Below, one piece after another: positions 25,982 through 36,634 of a stretch of DNA of 64,000 bases. The notes beneath the pieces are model-generated. The model made no database searches. It saw nothing but the letters and a program-made list of their open reading frames with translations, and was not told the DNA's origin. The stretch lies in NCBI GenBank assembly GCA_040004035.1, contig JAMPLN010000008.1; one strand, given 5' to 3'. Numbering within the stretch: the first letter of the stretch is position 1; every line of letters begins with the position of its first letter. The position numbers and the translations under genes were made by a program. This DNA is from Microcoleus vaginatus_C (GTDB lineage Bacteria; Cyanobacteriota; Cyanobacteriia; Cyanobacteriales; Microcoleaceae).

Positions 25982-28564
25982 GTGCCGGTTCCGCCTGCAT
26001 CTATCCCCCTTGATTTGCCCATGTCAACAACAGTTTCTGATACCCAAAGATTGCTAGAACAGGCGATCGACCCCAAACCGCCGGTGCTACCTCCAGACAC
26101 ACCCTTGAAAGTCGCAATTGCTGCCATGACTGAGGCGAGTGCCAGTTGTATTTTAATCGCGTTTGAGCAGCAATTGCTCGGAATTTTTACAGAGCGCGAT
26201 GTTGTGAAAATAACGGCTAGCGAAATACCGCTAGCAGGGGTAGCAATTTCTGAGGTGATGACTGAAAACCCGCTCGCCATTTCCCTCGATCAAGCGGGGA
26301 ATATCTTCAAGGTATTGAGCATATTGCGATCGAAAAGAATCCGTCATTTACCCCTCCTAGACGAAGGTGGCAACTTGCTAGGCGCTATCACCTGCGAAAG
26401 CATCCGTCAAATCCTCAAACCGGCAGACTTGCTGAAAATGTGGCGCGCCGAAGAAATTATGACTACACAATTAATAGTTACCTCAAGCAGCGCCTCAGTT
26501 TTAGAAGTCGCAAAACAGATGAGAACCCAGCGGAAAAGCTGCATAGTCATTTGCACTGACAGCGATAACAAAAATCAGAAACCTGTGGGCATAATTACAG
26601 AACGCGACATTGTTAAATTCCAAGCTTCTGGACTAGATTTCGCACGTACTCCCGTCACCGCCGCCATGAGTTTCCCGCTGATACAGTTGCAGGTAAAAGC
26701 CACCTTGTGGCAGGCTCACCAGTTAATGCAGCAGCACGGCATCCGGCGCTTGGTGGTGGTGGACGAAGAAGGATATTTAGCCGGAATTGTGACTGAAATT
26801 AGCCTGCTGCAGGCCTTAGATCCGGTAGAAATGCACGCAAATGTCGAGCTTTTGCAGGAAACAGTTGCCGACAAAATTCAGGAGTTGAACAAAATGAACG
26901 AAGAATTGCAAAAAGAAGCATTGCGGAGAACAGAAGTCGAGGAAAGATTGCGAATTTTAAATGATAATTTGGAAGAACAAATCAAACAGCGAACTTTAGA
27001 ATTAATTAATGCCAACAGTCAGTTAAAAAAGGAAATACAAGACCGCACCACCGCTGAAGCTGAAGTTCGCCGCCTCAACACCGAACTCGAACAGCGAGTT
27101 CTAGACCGCACGGTTCAACTAGCAGCCAGTAACGAAGAATTGCAGCAACAAATTAGCAGTAGAAAATTGCTAGAAGAAAAATTGCACTTTTCTGAAAGGA
27201 AAGTCCGCGCCGTTTTTGAAGCGATGACCGACATCGTTCTCGTGCTAGACAGTCAGCGGAACATAGAAGTTTTGCCAACGAATGTGGCAGCGGCTTCTGA
27301 GCCTGATTGTGATATAGTCAGCTTGACTATAGAACATTTTTTTGAGGATAACAACCCGGATGATTGGTGGCTGTTAGTTCAGCAAGTGTTAGAAACACAA
27401 CAAACTCTCAATTTTGACTACAGCTTAACAGTTTGTGCTCGCGAAATTTGGTTTTCCGCTTGCATTTCTCTGTTCTCAAAAGATGCAGTCATTTGGGTAG
27501 CCCGCAACATCAACGCCCGCAAAATAGCCGAGTCAGCGCTGTGCCAAAAAAATGCAGAATTATCTCATGCTTTAGAAGAACTGAAGCGGACTCAAAAAGA
27601 ACTCATTCAATCAGAAAAAATGGCAGCCCTCGGACAGTTAATTGCCGGAGTTGCTCATGAAATCAATTCTCCTTTAGGGGCGATTCGCTCTTCTGTGCAG
27701 AACATTGCCGACTTCTGGACCGAACAATTGCAGCAGTTGCCGATATTTTTTCAACAACTATCCCCGGAACGGCGACAGGATTTCTTTGCTTTGCTACACA
27801 AGTCCAGTCAAGAAACAGATACATTATCTAGTAAAGAAAAACGTCAGTTAAAGAAACTTTTGCAGGGGCAATTAGAATCAGAAAACATTGACGACGCCGC
27901 CAGTCTTGCCTGTACTTTATTAGATATCGGCATCGGCAATAATGTAGAACCTTTTTTACCTTTGTTGAAAGACAGCCAAAGTCGAAATATTGTACAAACT
28001 GCCTACCAATTTGCTACGGTACAAAAAAGCACTAAAAATATTGCTACTGCTACAGATAGGGCAGCAAAAATCGTTTTTGCTTTGAAAAGCTACTCTCGTT
28101 ACGACCAGTCAGGTTCCAAAGTAATCGCTAATATTACCGAGGGTATTGATACTGTTTTAACGCTTTACCACTACCAAATCAAACACGGTGTGGAAGTAGT
28201 CAGAAACTATGGTACTAATTTGCCTCCTGTGCTATGCTATCCTGATGAACTCAATCAAGTTTGGACAAATTTGGTTCACAATGCTTTACAAGCGATGGGC
28301 AACAAAGGAGTGTTAAAAATTGATGTCAAACACCAAGCGGACGTAATATCAGTCAGTATTACCGACAGTGGCCCCGGCATTCCCCCAGAAATTATGCCGA
28401 GAATTTTTGAGCCGTTTTTCACAACTAAACCTCCAGGGGAAGGCAGTGGTTTGGGATTAGATATAGTTCAAAAAATTCTCGAAAAACACCAAGGTGAACT
28501 GCAAGTAGAAAGCGTGCCTGGTCAAACAAAATTTACTATATCCTTGCCTCTAGAAATTCCTTGA
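25982..28564 (+). CDS. CBS-domain sensor histidine kinase
   Basis: The 860-residue cytoplasmic kinase has four CBS motifs (about 15-280) forming two Bateman modules, each marked by TERDVVK/TERDIVK. Two coiled-coil stretches (about 290-395) and a PAS-like domain (about 405-510) follow. The transmitter begins EKMAALGQLIAGVAHEINSP, with the phospho-His in VAHEINSP. A helical insertion of about 110 residues precedes the second HisKA helix, as in many cyanobacterial kinases. HATPase_c has the N-box LVHNALQAM and the G boxes DSGPGIP and GSGLGLDI. CBS pairs bind adenosine nucleotides, so it may sense energy state. GTG at 25982 is the longest start; ATG at 26021 is an alternative. A free receiver gene follows after 59 bp. 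Confidence 0.9.
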   Translation: MPVPPASIPLDLPMSTTVSDTQRLLEQAIDPKPPVLPPDTPLKVAIAAMTEASASCILIAFEQQLLGIFTERDVVKITASEIPLAGVAISEVMTENPLAISLDQAGNIFKVLSILRSKRIRHLPLLDEGGNLLGAITCESIRQILKPADLLKMWRAEEIMTTQLIVTSSSASVLEVAKQMRTQRKSCIVICTDSDNKNQKPVGIITERDIVKFQASGLDFARTPVTAAMSFPLIQLQVKATLWQAHQLMQQHGIRRLVVVDEEGYLAGIVTEISLLQALDPVEMHANVELLQETVADKIQELNKMNEELQKEALRRTEVEERLRILNDNLEEQIKQRTLELINANSQLKKEIQDRTTAEAEVRRLNTELEQRVLDRTVQLAASNEELQQQISSRKLLEEKLHFSERKVRAVFEAMTDIVLVLDSQRNIEVLPTNVAAASEPDCDIVSLTIEHFFEDNNPDDWWLLVQQVLETQQTLNFDYSLTVCAREIWFSACISLFSKDAVIWVARNINARKIAESALCQKNAELSHALEELKRTQKELIQSEKMAALGQLIAGVAHEINSPLGAIRSSVQNIADFWTEQLQQLPIFFQQLSPERRQDFFALLHKSSQETDTLSSKEKRQLKKLLQGQLESENIDDAASLACTLLDIGIGNNVEPFLPLLKDSQSRNIVQTAYQFATVQKSTKNIATATDRAAKIVFALKSYSRYDQSGSKVIANITEGIDTVLTLYHYQIKHGVEVVRNYGTNLPPVLCYPDELNQVWTNLVHNALQAMGNKGVLKIDVKHQADVISVSITDSGPGIPPEIMPRIFEPFFTTKPPGEGSGLGLDIVQKILEKHQGELQVESVPGQTKFTISLPLEIP

Positions 28565-28623
28565 TAGCAATTTAAGAAAGAGGGGAAAGCCCAAGTTTTA
28601 AAAATTAATAGAAGTAAAGTTTT

Positions 28624-29028
28624 ATGCCTAAACCAGTAATTCTGTGCGTTGACGATGAAGTTGTGGTATTAAATAGTTTAAAAATTCAACTTAAAAAAGA
28701 ATTTGGGGATGCTTACCTCTATGAAGTAGCAGAAAATGCAGATGAAGCTCTGGAAATTATGGATGAAATTCAAGAAGAAGAGGAAAGTGATATTTTGGTC
28801 ATAGTATCTGACTGGTTAATGCCAGGGATTAAAGGAGATGAATTTTTAATTCGGGTTCACCAAAAATATCCTAAAATTGTGAAAGTCATGCTGACCGGAC
28901 AAGCCGACGAAGTAGCAATAGCACGGGTGAAAGAGCAAGCAAACTTGCACCGCTGTTTGTACAAGCCGTGGGATCGTAAAGAATTAGTAGAAACTATAAA
29001 ATCGGGTTTGGCAAAAAATGAACAATAA
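28624..29028 (+). CDS. single-domain response regulator
   Basis: The 134-residue protein is a lone receiver domain: acidic pocket DDE (about 10-12), phospho-acceptor D63 in VSDWLMPG, Thr in MLTGQAD, and Lys in LYKPWD. The LTGQAD and KPW motifs place it in the receiver subfamily found in front of kinases and HD-GYP proteins. It lies between the CBS kinase and the next kinase and overlaps the latter by 11 nt. It therefore probably shuttles phosphate from the CBS kinase. It is a close paralogue of the N-terminal receiver of the next gene. Confidence 0.94.
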   Translation: MPKPVILCVDDEVVVLNSLKIQLKKEFGDAYLYEVAENADEALEIMDEIQEEEESDILVIVSDWLMPGIKGDEFLIRVHQKYPKIVKVMLTGQADEVAIARVKEQANLHRCLYKPWDRKELVETIKSGLAKNEQ

Positions 29029-32000
29029 ACCTGTGATTATTTGTGTGGATGATGAACCGATAATTCTTGAAAGTTTGAAAATTGAGTTAAAAAAAACCCT
29101 GGGGGAAGAACACTTATTAGAAACCGCTGAAGGCGGCGAAGATGCTTTAGAGTTAATTGAGGAATTGCTGGCAGAGGGCTGCGAAATCGTAGCAGTGATT
29201 TCCGACTATCTGATGCCGAATATCAAAGGGGACGAATTGCTGAAGCAGATTCACAGAATGTCGCCAAAAACTATCAAAATTATGCTGACGGGACAAGCAG
29301 ACCTAGAAGCAGTGGCGAATACTATTAAATATGCTAAATTGTACCGCTACATATCGAAGCCTTGGCAGTCCGAAGATTTGAAGTTGACGGTAAAAGAAGC
29401 GATCAACAGTTATTTTAGGGAGAAGCAATTAGCGGAAAAAAATGCTCAACTCCAAAAGCTGAATCAAGAATTGGAAACTTTAGTTGAGAAGCGGACTGCA
29501 CAACTGCGCTTGTCTGAGGAAAAGTTTGCTAAAGCTTTTCGTTCTTCTCCCAACGCGATTGCTATTACTAGACTTAATGACGGTCGTTATTTAGAAATTA
29601 ATGAGGCTTTTTGCCAGACAATCGGTTATTCAGCCGCAGAAATCCTCGATCGCACGGCGCTTGATTTGAATCTTTGGGAAAATATACAAGCCCGCACCGA
29701 GTTGTTTAAAATGTTAGATGAAAAACAAATTATTCTCAACTACGAATTTGATTTTCGCACTAAAACCGGGGAACTCAGAACCGGGCTGCTGTCAGCAGAA
29801 ATCATTGACATTCATGGCGAAACTTGCGTGATTTCTGTGATTCAAGATATTAGCGATCGCAAATTAGCCGAAGAAAAACTCCGAGCTGTAGCGGCTTCTT
29901 TAGCAGCAGCCCAAAGAATCGCCCGTGTCGGTAATTGGGAATGCGATTTCTCTGCCAACACAACTACTTGGTCGGAAGAGTTATCTCGGATTTTTGGGCT
30001 CGATCCAACCCAACCTGCGCCAACACTAACTGAGTTTTCGCAATACGTGCATCCGGACGATCGACAAAAGTGGCAAACAACGATCGACACTGCTATTGCT
30101 AGCGGGCAATCTTACAGTTTGGAATATCGAATTCTGCGACCGGAAGCGAAAATTGCTGCCGATAATTCCCCGTCCCAAATAAGTGAAGCAGGCTTCATCC
30201 GCTACATCGAAGCCAGAGGAGAAGTAGTTGTCAACCAACAAGGTAAAGTGACAAAACTATTTACAACTTTGATGGACATTACTCCACGCAAGCTGGCAGA
30301 AATAGGCCTTGCAGAGAACGAAGAAAAATACCGTCATTTAGTTGAAACTTCCCAAGATATTATCTGGTCTTGCAATGCTGAAGGACACATTACTTTTGTG
30401 AACCAAGCAGTTAAACAAATCTACGGTTATGAGCCTGAAGAAATGCTAGGATGTACTTTTAGCGATTTCTTGGCCCCAGGAGAAATAGACTGGAAATGGG
30501 AACTTCAGCAGCGCTTGCTGACGGGAAAAACTGTGTTTCAGTACGAAAATATAGTATTAGGAAAAGACGGCAGGAAGATTGATGTAAATACCAAGGCGAT
30601 CGCGCGCATGGACGCTGAAGGAAACATCATCGGCACCACAGGCACTGCTAGCGATATTACCGAACGCAAACAAGCTGAAATAGTCCTGCAAAAAGCCAAA
30701 GAAGAAGCCGACAGAGCGAACAGGGCAAAAAGCGAATTTCTCTCGAATATGAGCCACGAATTGCGAACTCCCCTCAACGCAATTCTCGGTTTCAGCCAAC
30801 TGCTAGCCCGCGACCCAGACCTCGGTGCCGACCAACAGCAATACTTAGGAATTATTACCCAGAGCGGAGAACATTTACTCGTTCTGATCAACAATATTCT
30901 GCAAATGTCAAAAATTGAAGTCGGGCTGGTGACACTTAATAACAGCACCTTCGACTTGCACAAAATGCTAAAAAATACTGAAAATATGCTGAAACTGCAA
31001 GCCGAAAAAAAAGGGTTGCAGTTAATTTTTGATTGCCCCCCCGATCTACCTCAATATATAGAAAGTGACGAAAGCAAGTTGCGACAAGTATTGATAAATG
31101 TCGTCGGCAATGCTATTAAATTTACTGCGGAAGGGGGTGTTAATTTGAGACTCAAACATGAGCTGATAAAAAATAAAAATAACCCTGAGATTTCGCCAAG
31201 TTATAATTGCTATTTGCTATTTGAAGTGGAAGACACAGGATTAGGAATTTCTGCGGAAGAAATGGAGGATTTGTTTAAACCTTTCGCGCAAACAGAAAGC
31301 GGGAAAAAAGCTCAAGAAGGAACCGGTTTAGGCTTGCCCATCAGCAAGCAGTTCGTTCAGTTAATGGGAGGGAAGATGACGGTAACAAGCACCCTCGGCC
31401 GCGGCAGTATTTTTAGATTTGATGTTAAAGTTTCGCTCCCTAATGCAGTGGAAATTCAGGTAGCTCAAACAGCTCGCCGAGTGGTGGGTCTCGAACCCGG
31501 ACAGCCAGAATACCGGATTTTAGCTGTTGACGATCGCCTCGAAAGCCGCTTGCTGTTGGTCAGAATGCTGACATCCCTTGGCTTTGCGGTGCGGGACGCT
31601 GAAAATGGCGTTCAAGCTGTGGAAATGTGGTCGAGTTGGGAACCTCATTTGATTTGGATGGATATGCGGATGCCGGTGATGGACGGTTACGAAGCTACTA
31701 AACAGATTAAAGCGCATTTGAAAGGTCAAGCAACGGTGATTATTGCTCTGACTGCAAGTGCTTTTGATGAGGAGCGATCGCTGATTTTGTCTGCTGGTTG
31801 CGATGATTTTGTAGCGAAGCCTTTTCGGGAGCAAGTGATTCTGGAAAAGATGGCTAAGTATCTGGGAGTTCGCTATGTTTATGATCGAGAAGCTTCGCTA
31901 AGTTCTGATGCTGCGGTGTCCGCCGAGGTTTCCACGGCAACTGAAACGGCTGATTTGGCTTTTACGCTCAATACTTCATTTTTGGAAGGTATGCCTGCTG

Positions 32001-32173
32001 AATGGGTTGATAAATTGTATTCTGCGGCGGATGCGGTTGATAACGAGGAGATTTTTCGGCTGTTGTCGATTCCTCCTATTAATGCGAGTTTCCGCAGCGC
32101 GATCGCCGATTTGGCGAATAACTTCCGATGTGATCGGATTATTGATTTGATTGAGGAGTTTAGAAATTGTTGA
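29018..32173 (+). CDS. hybrid histidine kinase, REC-PAS3-HK-REC
   Basis: The 1051-residue protein has an N-terminal receiver (D63 in ISDYLMP, LTGQAD, SKPW) and a coiled coil (about 135-165). Three PAS domains follow (about 165-290, 295-430, 435-555). HisKA has H580 in NMSHELRTP, HATPase_c has DTGLGIS and GTGLGLPIS, and the C-terminal receiver has D882 in MDMRMP. A helical tail (about 985-1051) contains GMPAEWVDKLYSAADAVD. It starts inside the preceding receiver gene, indicating co-translation. The first receiver is a duplicate of that gene, so the pair may compete for or relay the same phosphoryl group. Confidence 0.94.
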   Translation: MNNKPVIICVDDEPIILESLKIELKKTLGEEHLLETAEGGEDALELIEELLAEGCEIVAVISDYLMPNIKGDELLKQIHRMSPKTIKIMLTGQADLEAVANTIKYAKLYRYISKPWQSEDLKLTVKEAINSYFREKQLAEKNAQLQKLNQELETLVEKRTAQLRLSEEKFAKAFRSSPNAIAITRLNDGRYLEINEAFCQTIGYSAAEILDRTALDLNLWENIQARTELFKMLDEKQIILNYEFDFRTKTGELRTGLLSAEIIDIHGETCVISVIQDISDRKLAEEKLRAVAASLAAAQRIARVGNWECDFSANTTTWSEELSRIFGLDPTQPAPTLTEFSQYVHPDDRQKWQTTIDTAIASGQSYSLEYRILRPEAKIAADNSPSQISEAGFIRYIEARGEVVVNQQGKVTKLFTTLMDITPRKLAEIGLAENEEKYRHLVETSQDIIWSCNAEGHITFVNQAVKQIYGYEPEEMLGCTFSDFLAPGEIDWKWELQQRLLTGKTVFQYENIVLGKDGRKIDVNTKAIARMDAEGNIIGTTGTASDITERKQAEIVLQKAKEEADRANRAKSEFLSNMSHELRTPLNAILGFSQLLARDPDLGADQQQYLGIITQSGEHLLVLINNILQMSKIEVGLVTLNNSTFDLHKMLKNTENMLKLQAEKKGLQLIFDCPPDLPQYIESDESKLRQVLINVVGNAIKFTAEGGVNLRLKHELIKNKNNPEISPSYNCYLLFEVEDTGLGISAEEMEDLFKPFAQTESGKKAQEGTGLGLPISKQFVQLMGGKMTVTSTLGRGSIFRFDVKVSLPNAVEIQVAQTARRVVGLEPGQPEYRILAVDDRLESRLLLVRMLTSLGFAVRDAENGVQAVEMWSSWEPHLIWMDMRMPVMDGYEATKQIKAHLKGQATVIIALTASAFDEERSLILSAGCDDFVAKPFREQVILEKMAKYLGVRYVYDREASLSSDAAVSAEVSTATETADLAFTLNTSFLEGMPAEWVDKLYSAADAVDNEEIFRLLSIPPINASFRSAIADLANNFRCDRIIDLIEEFRNC

Positions 32174-32466
32174 AGGATGAAAAAAGAAAGGATAGGGGCA
32201 GGTTCAGGATTATGGATGATGTAGGTCGCTCGCCTATTTGTAAACTCGCCTGCGGGCGATCGGCTAATTTACTTGTAGCCAAGCTCCACACCCTGGTAAT
32301 CATCAGTCATTTTCAATTATTTAATCTCAAATCTCATATCTCAAATTTTCACTAGGATAAGTTCTGTAAATATAAAAGGAGTTCATTGAGGAGAAAGTGC
32401 TATAATTAGCATTTAACCAGTTTTCATAATTTCAACAATTCTTAAATTAACAAAAAATAGCGATCA

Positions 32467-34407
32467 ATGACCCAAAATCAAATAGAAGAAAATAAAGGCA
32501 ACATATTAATTGTTGACGATACTCCAGAAAATTTGCAAGTTTTATCAGCAACGCTGGCCGATCGGGGCTACAAAGTCCGCGGCGTAATTAACGGAAAAAT
32601 GGCAATCAGAGCCGCGCGCTCTGGTTCTCCCGATTTAATTTTGCTCGACATCAAAATGCCGGAAATGGACGGCTACGAAGTCTGCACACAGCTCAAGGAA
32701 GATCCTAAGACATCAGAAATTCCCGTTATTTTTATCAGCGCTTTAGATGAAGTATTGGACAAAGTAACCGCCTTTCAAGTTGGAGGAGTAGATTATGTCA
32801 CAAAACCGTTTCATGTAGCAGAAGTTTTAGCGCGAATCGAGCACCAACTGACTATCCAGAGACTGAAAAAACAATTGCTCAATCGCAATAAAGAACTGCA
32901 AGAAGAAATAATAGAACGCAAAAAAGCCGAAGAAGCAGCGGCCGCTGCATCGCTCGCAAAAAGTCAATTCGTTGCCAACATGAGCCACGAATTGCGGACT
33001 CCCCTGAACGCCATCCTGGGTTTTACCCAAGTCATGAGTCGCGACTCTTTGCTCAGCCACGAAAATCTCGAAAATCTCCGAATTATTAACCGCAGCGGTC
33101 AACATTTGCTGGAACTAATTAACGATGTTTTAGACTTGTCGAAAATAGAAGCAGGAATAATTGGCTTAGATGAACGCAGCTTTGACCTTTATCAACTCCT
33201 CGACACTCTCGAAGAAATGTTTCAAATTAAAGCTGAAACAAAAAAAATGCAACTGAGATTTTTCGTCCAGGCAAATGTTCCCCAATATATAAAAACTGAC
33301 GAAAATAAGCTGCGCGTCTGCTTAATTAACCTGCTGGGAAATGCCATGAAATTTACTCCCGACGGGGGCCGTATTTGGCTGCGCGTGAGCGTGGAAAGCA
33401 ACCAGCCACCACCTGCAGAATCGGCAAGTCATCCTAACTCTACCTCAGTCGAACCGTTGTTAATTTTGTTTGAAGTTGAAGACACGGGAATTGGCATAGC
33501 AACAGCAGAAATTGATACTTTATTTGATGCTTTCGTGCAAACACAAGCGGGGAGAAAAGCGGCTGATGGTACGGGCTTGGGTTTGACAATTACTAAAAAA
33601 TACGTGCAAATAATGGGTGGGGATATTTGGGTAAAAAGTGTTTTAGGTGAGGGAACCAGTTTTAAATTTAATATCAGAGTATTTGCCGCTATTTCGTCTG
33701 AAATAACAGTGGCGACATTGCAGCGGGTGATCGGACTAGAAGCAGATCAACCGGTTTATCGGATTTTAGCAGTTGACGATAATCAAGAAAATCGGCTGCT
33801 GCTGGTTAAAATGTTGCAACCAATTGGTTTTGAAGTCCGAGAAGCGGAAAATGGCTACCAAGCGGTTGAACTTTGGGAAAGTTGGCAGCCTCATTTAATT
33901 TGGCTGGATACGCGAATGCCAGTAATGGACGGTTTTGAAGCTGTCCGACAAATTAGAGCTAAAGAGAAACAAACTCAGTGGCGAACTGTAATTATTGCTC
34001 TGACTGCTAGCACTTTTGAGGAAAAAAAAGGCGAAATTATCACCGCAGGTTGCGACGATTTTGTGCGGAAACCTTTTCAAGAACAAATGCTCTTTGATAA
34101 GATGGCTTGCTACTTGGGAGTCCGCTATCTTTATCAAGAGTTGCCCCGGCTCCCAGTCGGGGCTTTACGGCGTTATTGTGTGAACGAAAAACCCGATTCA
34201 TTTTTCGGAGCGCTACTGGCTCAGATGCCTCAAAGCTGGGTGCGGGAACTCTACGACGCAGCTAATGATGTTAATGAAGAGCTGGCGATTCAACTTGTCG
34301 ATCGCATCTGGGAAAGTCATCCAACTTTAGCTGAGGCTTTAAAAGATTTGCTTGCCGATTACCGACTCGACAAGATAATGGATTTAACTCAATCGAGTTT
34401 AAAATAA
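32467..34407 (+). CDS. hybrid histidine kinase, REC-HK-REC
   Basis: The 646-residue kinase has a receiver (D61 in LLDIKMP), a short coiled coil, and HisKA with H174 in NMSHELRTP. HATPase_c has DTGIGIA and GTGLGLTIT, the second receiver has D481 in WLDTRMP, and the helical tail (about 570-646) contains MPQSWVRELYDAANDV. It has no PAS or GAF sensor, so its input is probably phosphorylation of its first receiver or a partner kinase. The next gene starts at the base after its stop, so they are cotranscribed. The gap of 293 bp upstream may hold a promoter; nothing else was seen there. Confidence 0.94.
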   Translation: MTQNQIEENKGNILIVDDTPENLQVLSATLADRGYKVRGVINGKMAIRAARSGSPDLILLDIKMPEMDGYEVCTQLKEDPKTSEIPVIFISALDEVLDKVTAFQVGGVDYVTKPFHVAEVLARIEHQLTIQRLKKQLLNRNKELQEEIIERKKAEEAAAAASLAKSQFVANMSHELRTPLNAILGFTQVMSRDSLLSHENLENLRIINRSGQHLLELINDVLDLSKIEAGIIGLDERSFDLYQLLDTLEEMFQIKAETKKMQLRFFVQANVPQYIKTDENKLRVCLINLLGNAMKFTPDGGRIWLRVSVESNQPPPAESASHPNSTSVEPLLILFEVEDTGIGIATAEIDTLFDAFVQTQAGRKAADGTGLGLTITKKYVQIMGGDIWVKSVLGEGTSFKFNIRVFAAISSEITVATLQRVIGLEADQPVYRILAVDDNQENRLLLVKMLQPIGFEVREAENGYQAVELWESWQPHLIWLDTRMPVMDGFEAVRQIRAKEKQTQWRTVIIALTASTFEEKKGEIITAGCDDFVRKPFQEQMLFDKMACYLGVRYLYQELPRLPVGALRRYCVNEKPDSFFGALLAQMPQSWVRELYDAANDVNEELAIQLVDRIWESHPTLAEALKDLLADYRLDKIMDLTQSSLK

Positions 34408-36315
34408 ATGGATAATAGCGAAATTAAAGTATTGGTTGTTGATGACCAACCAAGCAATCTGCGGTTCTTATCCAAACTGCTAACATCCCAGGGGTATCAA
34501 GTTTACCGAGCTATTTGCGGTCAACTGGCGTTGAATGTTGCGCTCAGCCATTGCCCGGATTTAATTTTACTCGACATTAGAATGCCGGAAATGAACGGTT
34601 ATGAAGTTTGTCGGAGACTGAAAGCGACACCTGAAACCGAACAAATTCCGGTGATATTTTTAAGCGTATTAGATGAAATGAACGATAAGTTACAAGCTTT
34701 TAGAGTAGGAGGCGCTGACTATATTACTAAACCATTTCAAGTAGAAGAAGTTTTAGCGCGCATCGACAAGCAAGTCCGCTTGCAAAAACTTCAACAGCAA
34801 TTAAAAGAACAAAATTATCAACTGCAACAGTCACAGTCGCTGCTTTCTAGCATATTAAATAGTTCATTAGACTGTGTGGTGGCTTATTCTGCTGTCCGCA
34901 ACAGTGAGGGAAATATTGTAGATTTCCAGTGGCTCTTGATCAACCCTGCCGCTGAAAAATTTTATGGTCTGCTATTAAATGACATAGTTGGCAAGAATTT
35001 GTTAGCCAAAGTTTCCAAAGTTAGCAATAACGGGTTATTTGATTTGTATGTTTCTGTAGTAGAAACAGGAGAAACTGTAGACCAAGAATTTTATTACGAA
35101 CAGGAGCGAGATACTATTGTTTGGCTGCACATTGTGGCTGTGAAATTAAACGATGGTCTGGCAGTAACATTTCGTAACATTACCGAGCGCAAACGAGCAG
35201 AAATTGCCCTACGAGACAGCGAAGAACGCTTCCGCGCGATATTCGAGCAAGCGGCAGTCGGCATAGCTAAAACCGCGCTTTGCGGTAAATTTATACGGGT
35301 AAATCCCGGCTTTTGTCAAATTGTCCGCTATGCACAATCCGAATTATTACAGCAAAATTGGGAGGCAATTACTCACCCAGATGACAGAGAAGCTGACAGA
35401 GAATACCTGCGCTCACTGTTATCCGGGAAGATTCAAACTTTTTCTGTGGAAAAGCGTTTGCTATGCAAAGATGAGGAAGTCCGCTGGGCAAATGTTACTG
35501 TTTCGGCAATGCGCGATGTCAAGGGGACGCTGCAGTATTTGATTTGTGCGATCGAGGATATTTCCGAACGCAAACTGGTACAAGAATTGCTGCAAGCGAG
35601 TTTAGACACTCAAACCCGCTACGCTCAAGAATTAACTCGTTCTAATGCCGAACTAGAACAGTTTGCTTACGTCGCTTCTCACGATTTGCAAGCGCCTTTG
35701 AGCACGATTGCCGGCTACGCTCAACTCTTAGAAAAACGCTTTCCCAACCAACTTGATGCCCAAGGGAATAAATTTATCCGCAATATTGTTAATTCTTGCG
35801 AGCGGATGCAGGCGCTAATTGATGACTTGCTGGAGTATTCGCGGGTCGGTCGCAGTCAGAAACCTTTTGAGATGATAGATTGCAATCGGGTTTTTGAGGA
35901 TGCTTGTGCTAATTTGCATTTGGCCATCCGCGAGAATCAAGCTTCAGTTACTAGGGGGAACTTGCCAAGGGTAAAAGGTGACAGTTTTCAACTGCTGCAA
36001 CTGTTTCAAAATTTAATTGGTAACGCCATTAAGTACCGCAGCAGTGAAGCGCCAGTGGTGCAGGTGGACGCTTTGCGTCAGGGGGATAGCTGGGTGTTTT
36101 CAGTGCAGGATAATGGTATTGGGATTGCCTCACAGTACCATCCGCGAATTTTTCAGATTTTTCAGCGCTTGCACACCCAAAAACAGTATTCGGGAACTGG
36201 TATCGGTTTAGCTATTTGTCAAAGAATTGTCGATCGGCACGGCGGCAGCATTTGGGTAGAATCAGAACCCAATCGAGGCTCGACTTTTTATTTTTCTATT
36301 CCTATATCAAAGTGA
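34408..36315 (+). CDS. REC-PAS-PAS histidine kinase (phytochrome-type transmitter)
   Basis: The 635-residue protein begins directly after the preceding kinase stop. It has a receiver (D56 in LLDIRMP), two PAS domains (about 145-270 and 275-395), and a HisKA with H425 in YVASHDLQAPL. That H-box is typical of phytochrome-associated and HWE-unlike PAS kinases. HATPase_c has LIGNAIKYR, DNGIGI and GTGIGLAI. There is no C-terminal receiver, so phosphate must pass to a separate partner. The free receiver at 36802 is of the Rcp1 type normally paired with such kinases and lies 486 bp downstream. Confidence 0.94.
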   Translation: MDNSEIKVLVVDDQPSNLRFLSKLLTSQGYQVYRAICGQLALNVALSHCPDLILLDIRMPEMNGYEVCRRLKATPETEQIPVIFLSVLDEMNDKLQAFRVGGADYITKPFQVEEVLARIDKQVRLQKLQQQLKEQNYQLQQSQSLLSSILNSSLDCVVAYSAVRNSEGNIVDFQWLLINPAAEKFYGLLLNDIVGKNLLAKVSKVSNNGLFDLYVSVVETGETVDQEFYYEQERDTIVWLHIVAVKLNDGLAVTFRNITERKRAEIALRDSEERFRAIFEQAAVGIAKTALCGKFIRVNPGFCQIVRYAQSELLQQNWEAITHPDDREADREYLRSLLSGKIQTFSVEKRLLCKDEEVRWANVTVSAMRDVKGTLQYLICAIEDISERKLVQELLQASLDTQTRYAQELTRSNAELEQFAYVASHDLQAPLSTIAGYAQLLEKRFPNQLDAQGNKFIRNIVNSCERMQALIDDLLEYSRVGRSQKPFEMIDCNRVFEDACANLHLAIRENQASVTRGNLPRVKGDSFQLLQLFQNLIGNAIKYRSSEAPVVQVDALRQGDSWVFSVQDNGIGIASQYHPRIFQIFQRLHTQKQYSGTGIGLAICQRIVDRHGGSIWVESEPNRGSTFYFSIPISK

Positions 36316-36634
36316 AGTCAGCAGTCCGCCTGAAGCATTCACCACTCCTTTACTTAAGCTTTTAATATCTTTATCTTTTCTTTACAAAAAGGCTGATAAA
36401 GTGTAGCATATTCACTGATGACATCGAGCTAAAAATCTATCAATATAAATCTATTAGCTCTATCCTTATACAACTTATACATCAGCGGTGCGCGCAAGAC
36501 TTGTTAATTTTTTTCGACTGTATCCAGAGCATCTTGCTTTGGGATGCAATAGTTTCCCTAGTAGTTCGTGGAGAAGGATTTGTGATGTGTTTGCTGTTTG
36601 TCGGTTCTCGGACAGACTGCCAAGTGAAACAAGC
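36316..36634. other. intergenic region upstream of the Rcp1-like regulator
   Basis: The region is AT-rich and holds no convincing gene. Frames of 67-70 codons on the minus strand overlap each other and show no domain. It probably holds a promoter for the regulator and cyclase genes. Confidence 0.4.

Noticed and set aside
31975..32173. HPt domain at the end of the hybrid kinases
   Set aside because: The tail has no conserved His in an HxxKG-type motif, so histidine phosphotransfer is not supported.
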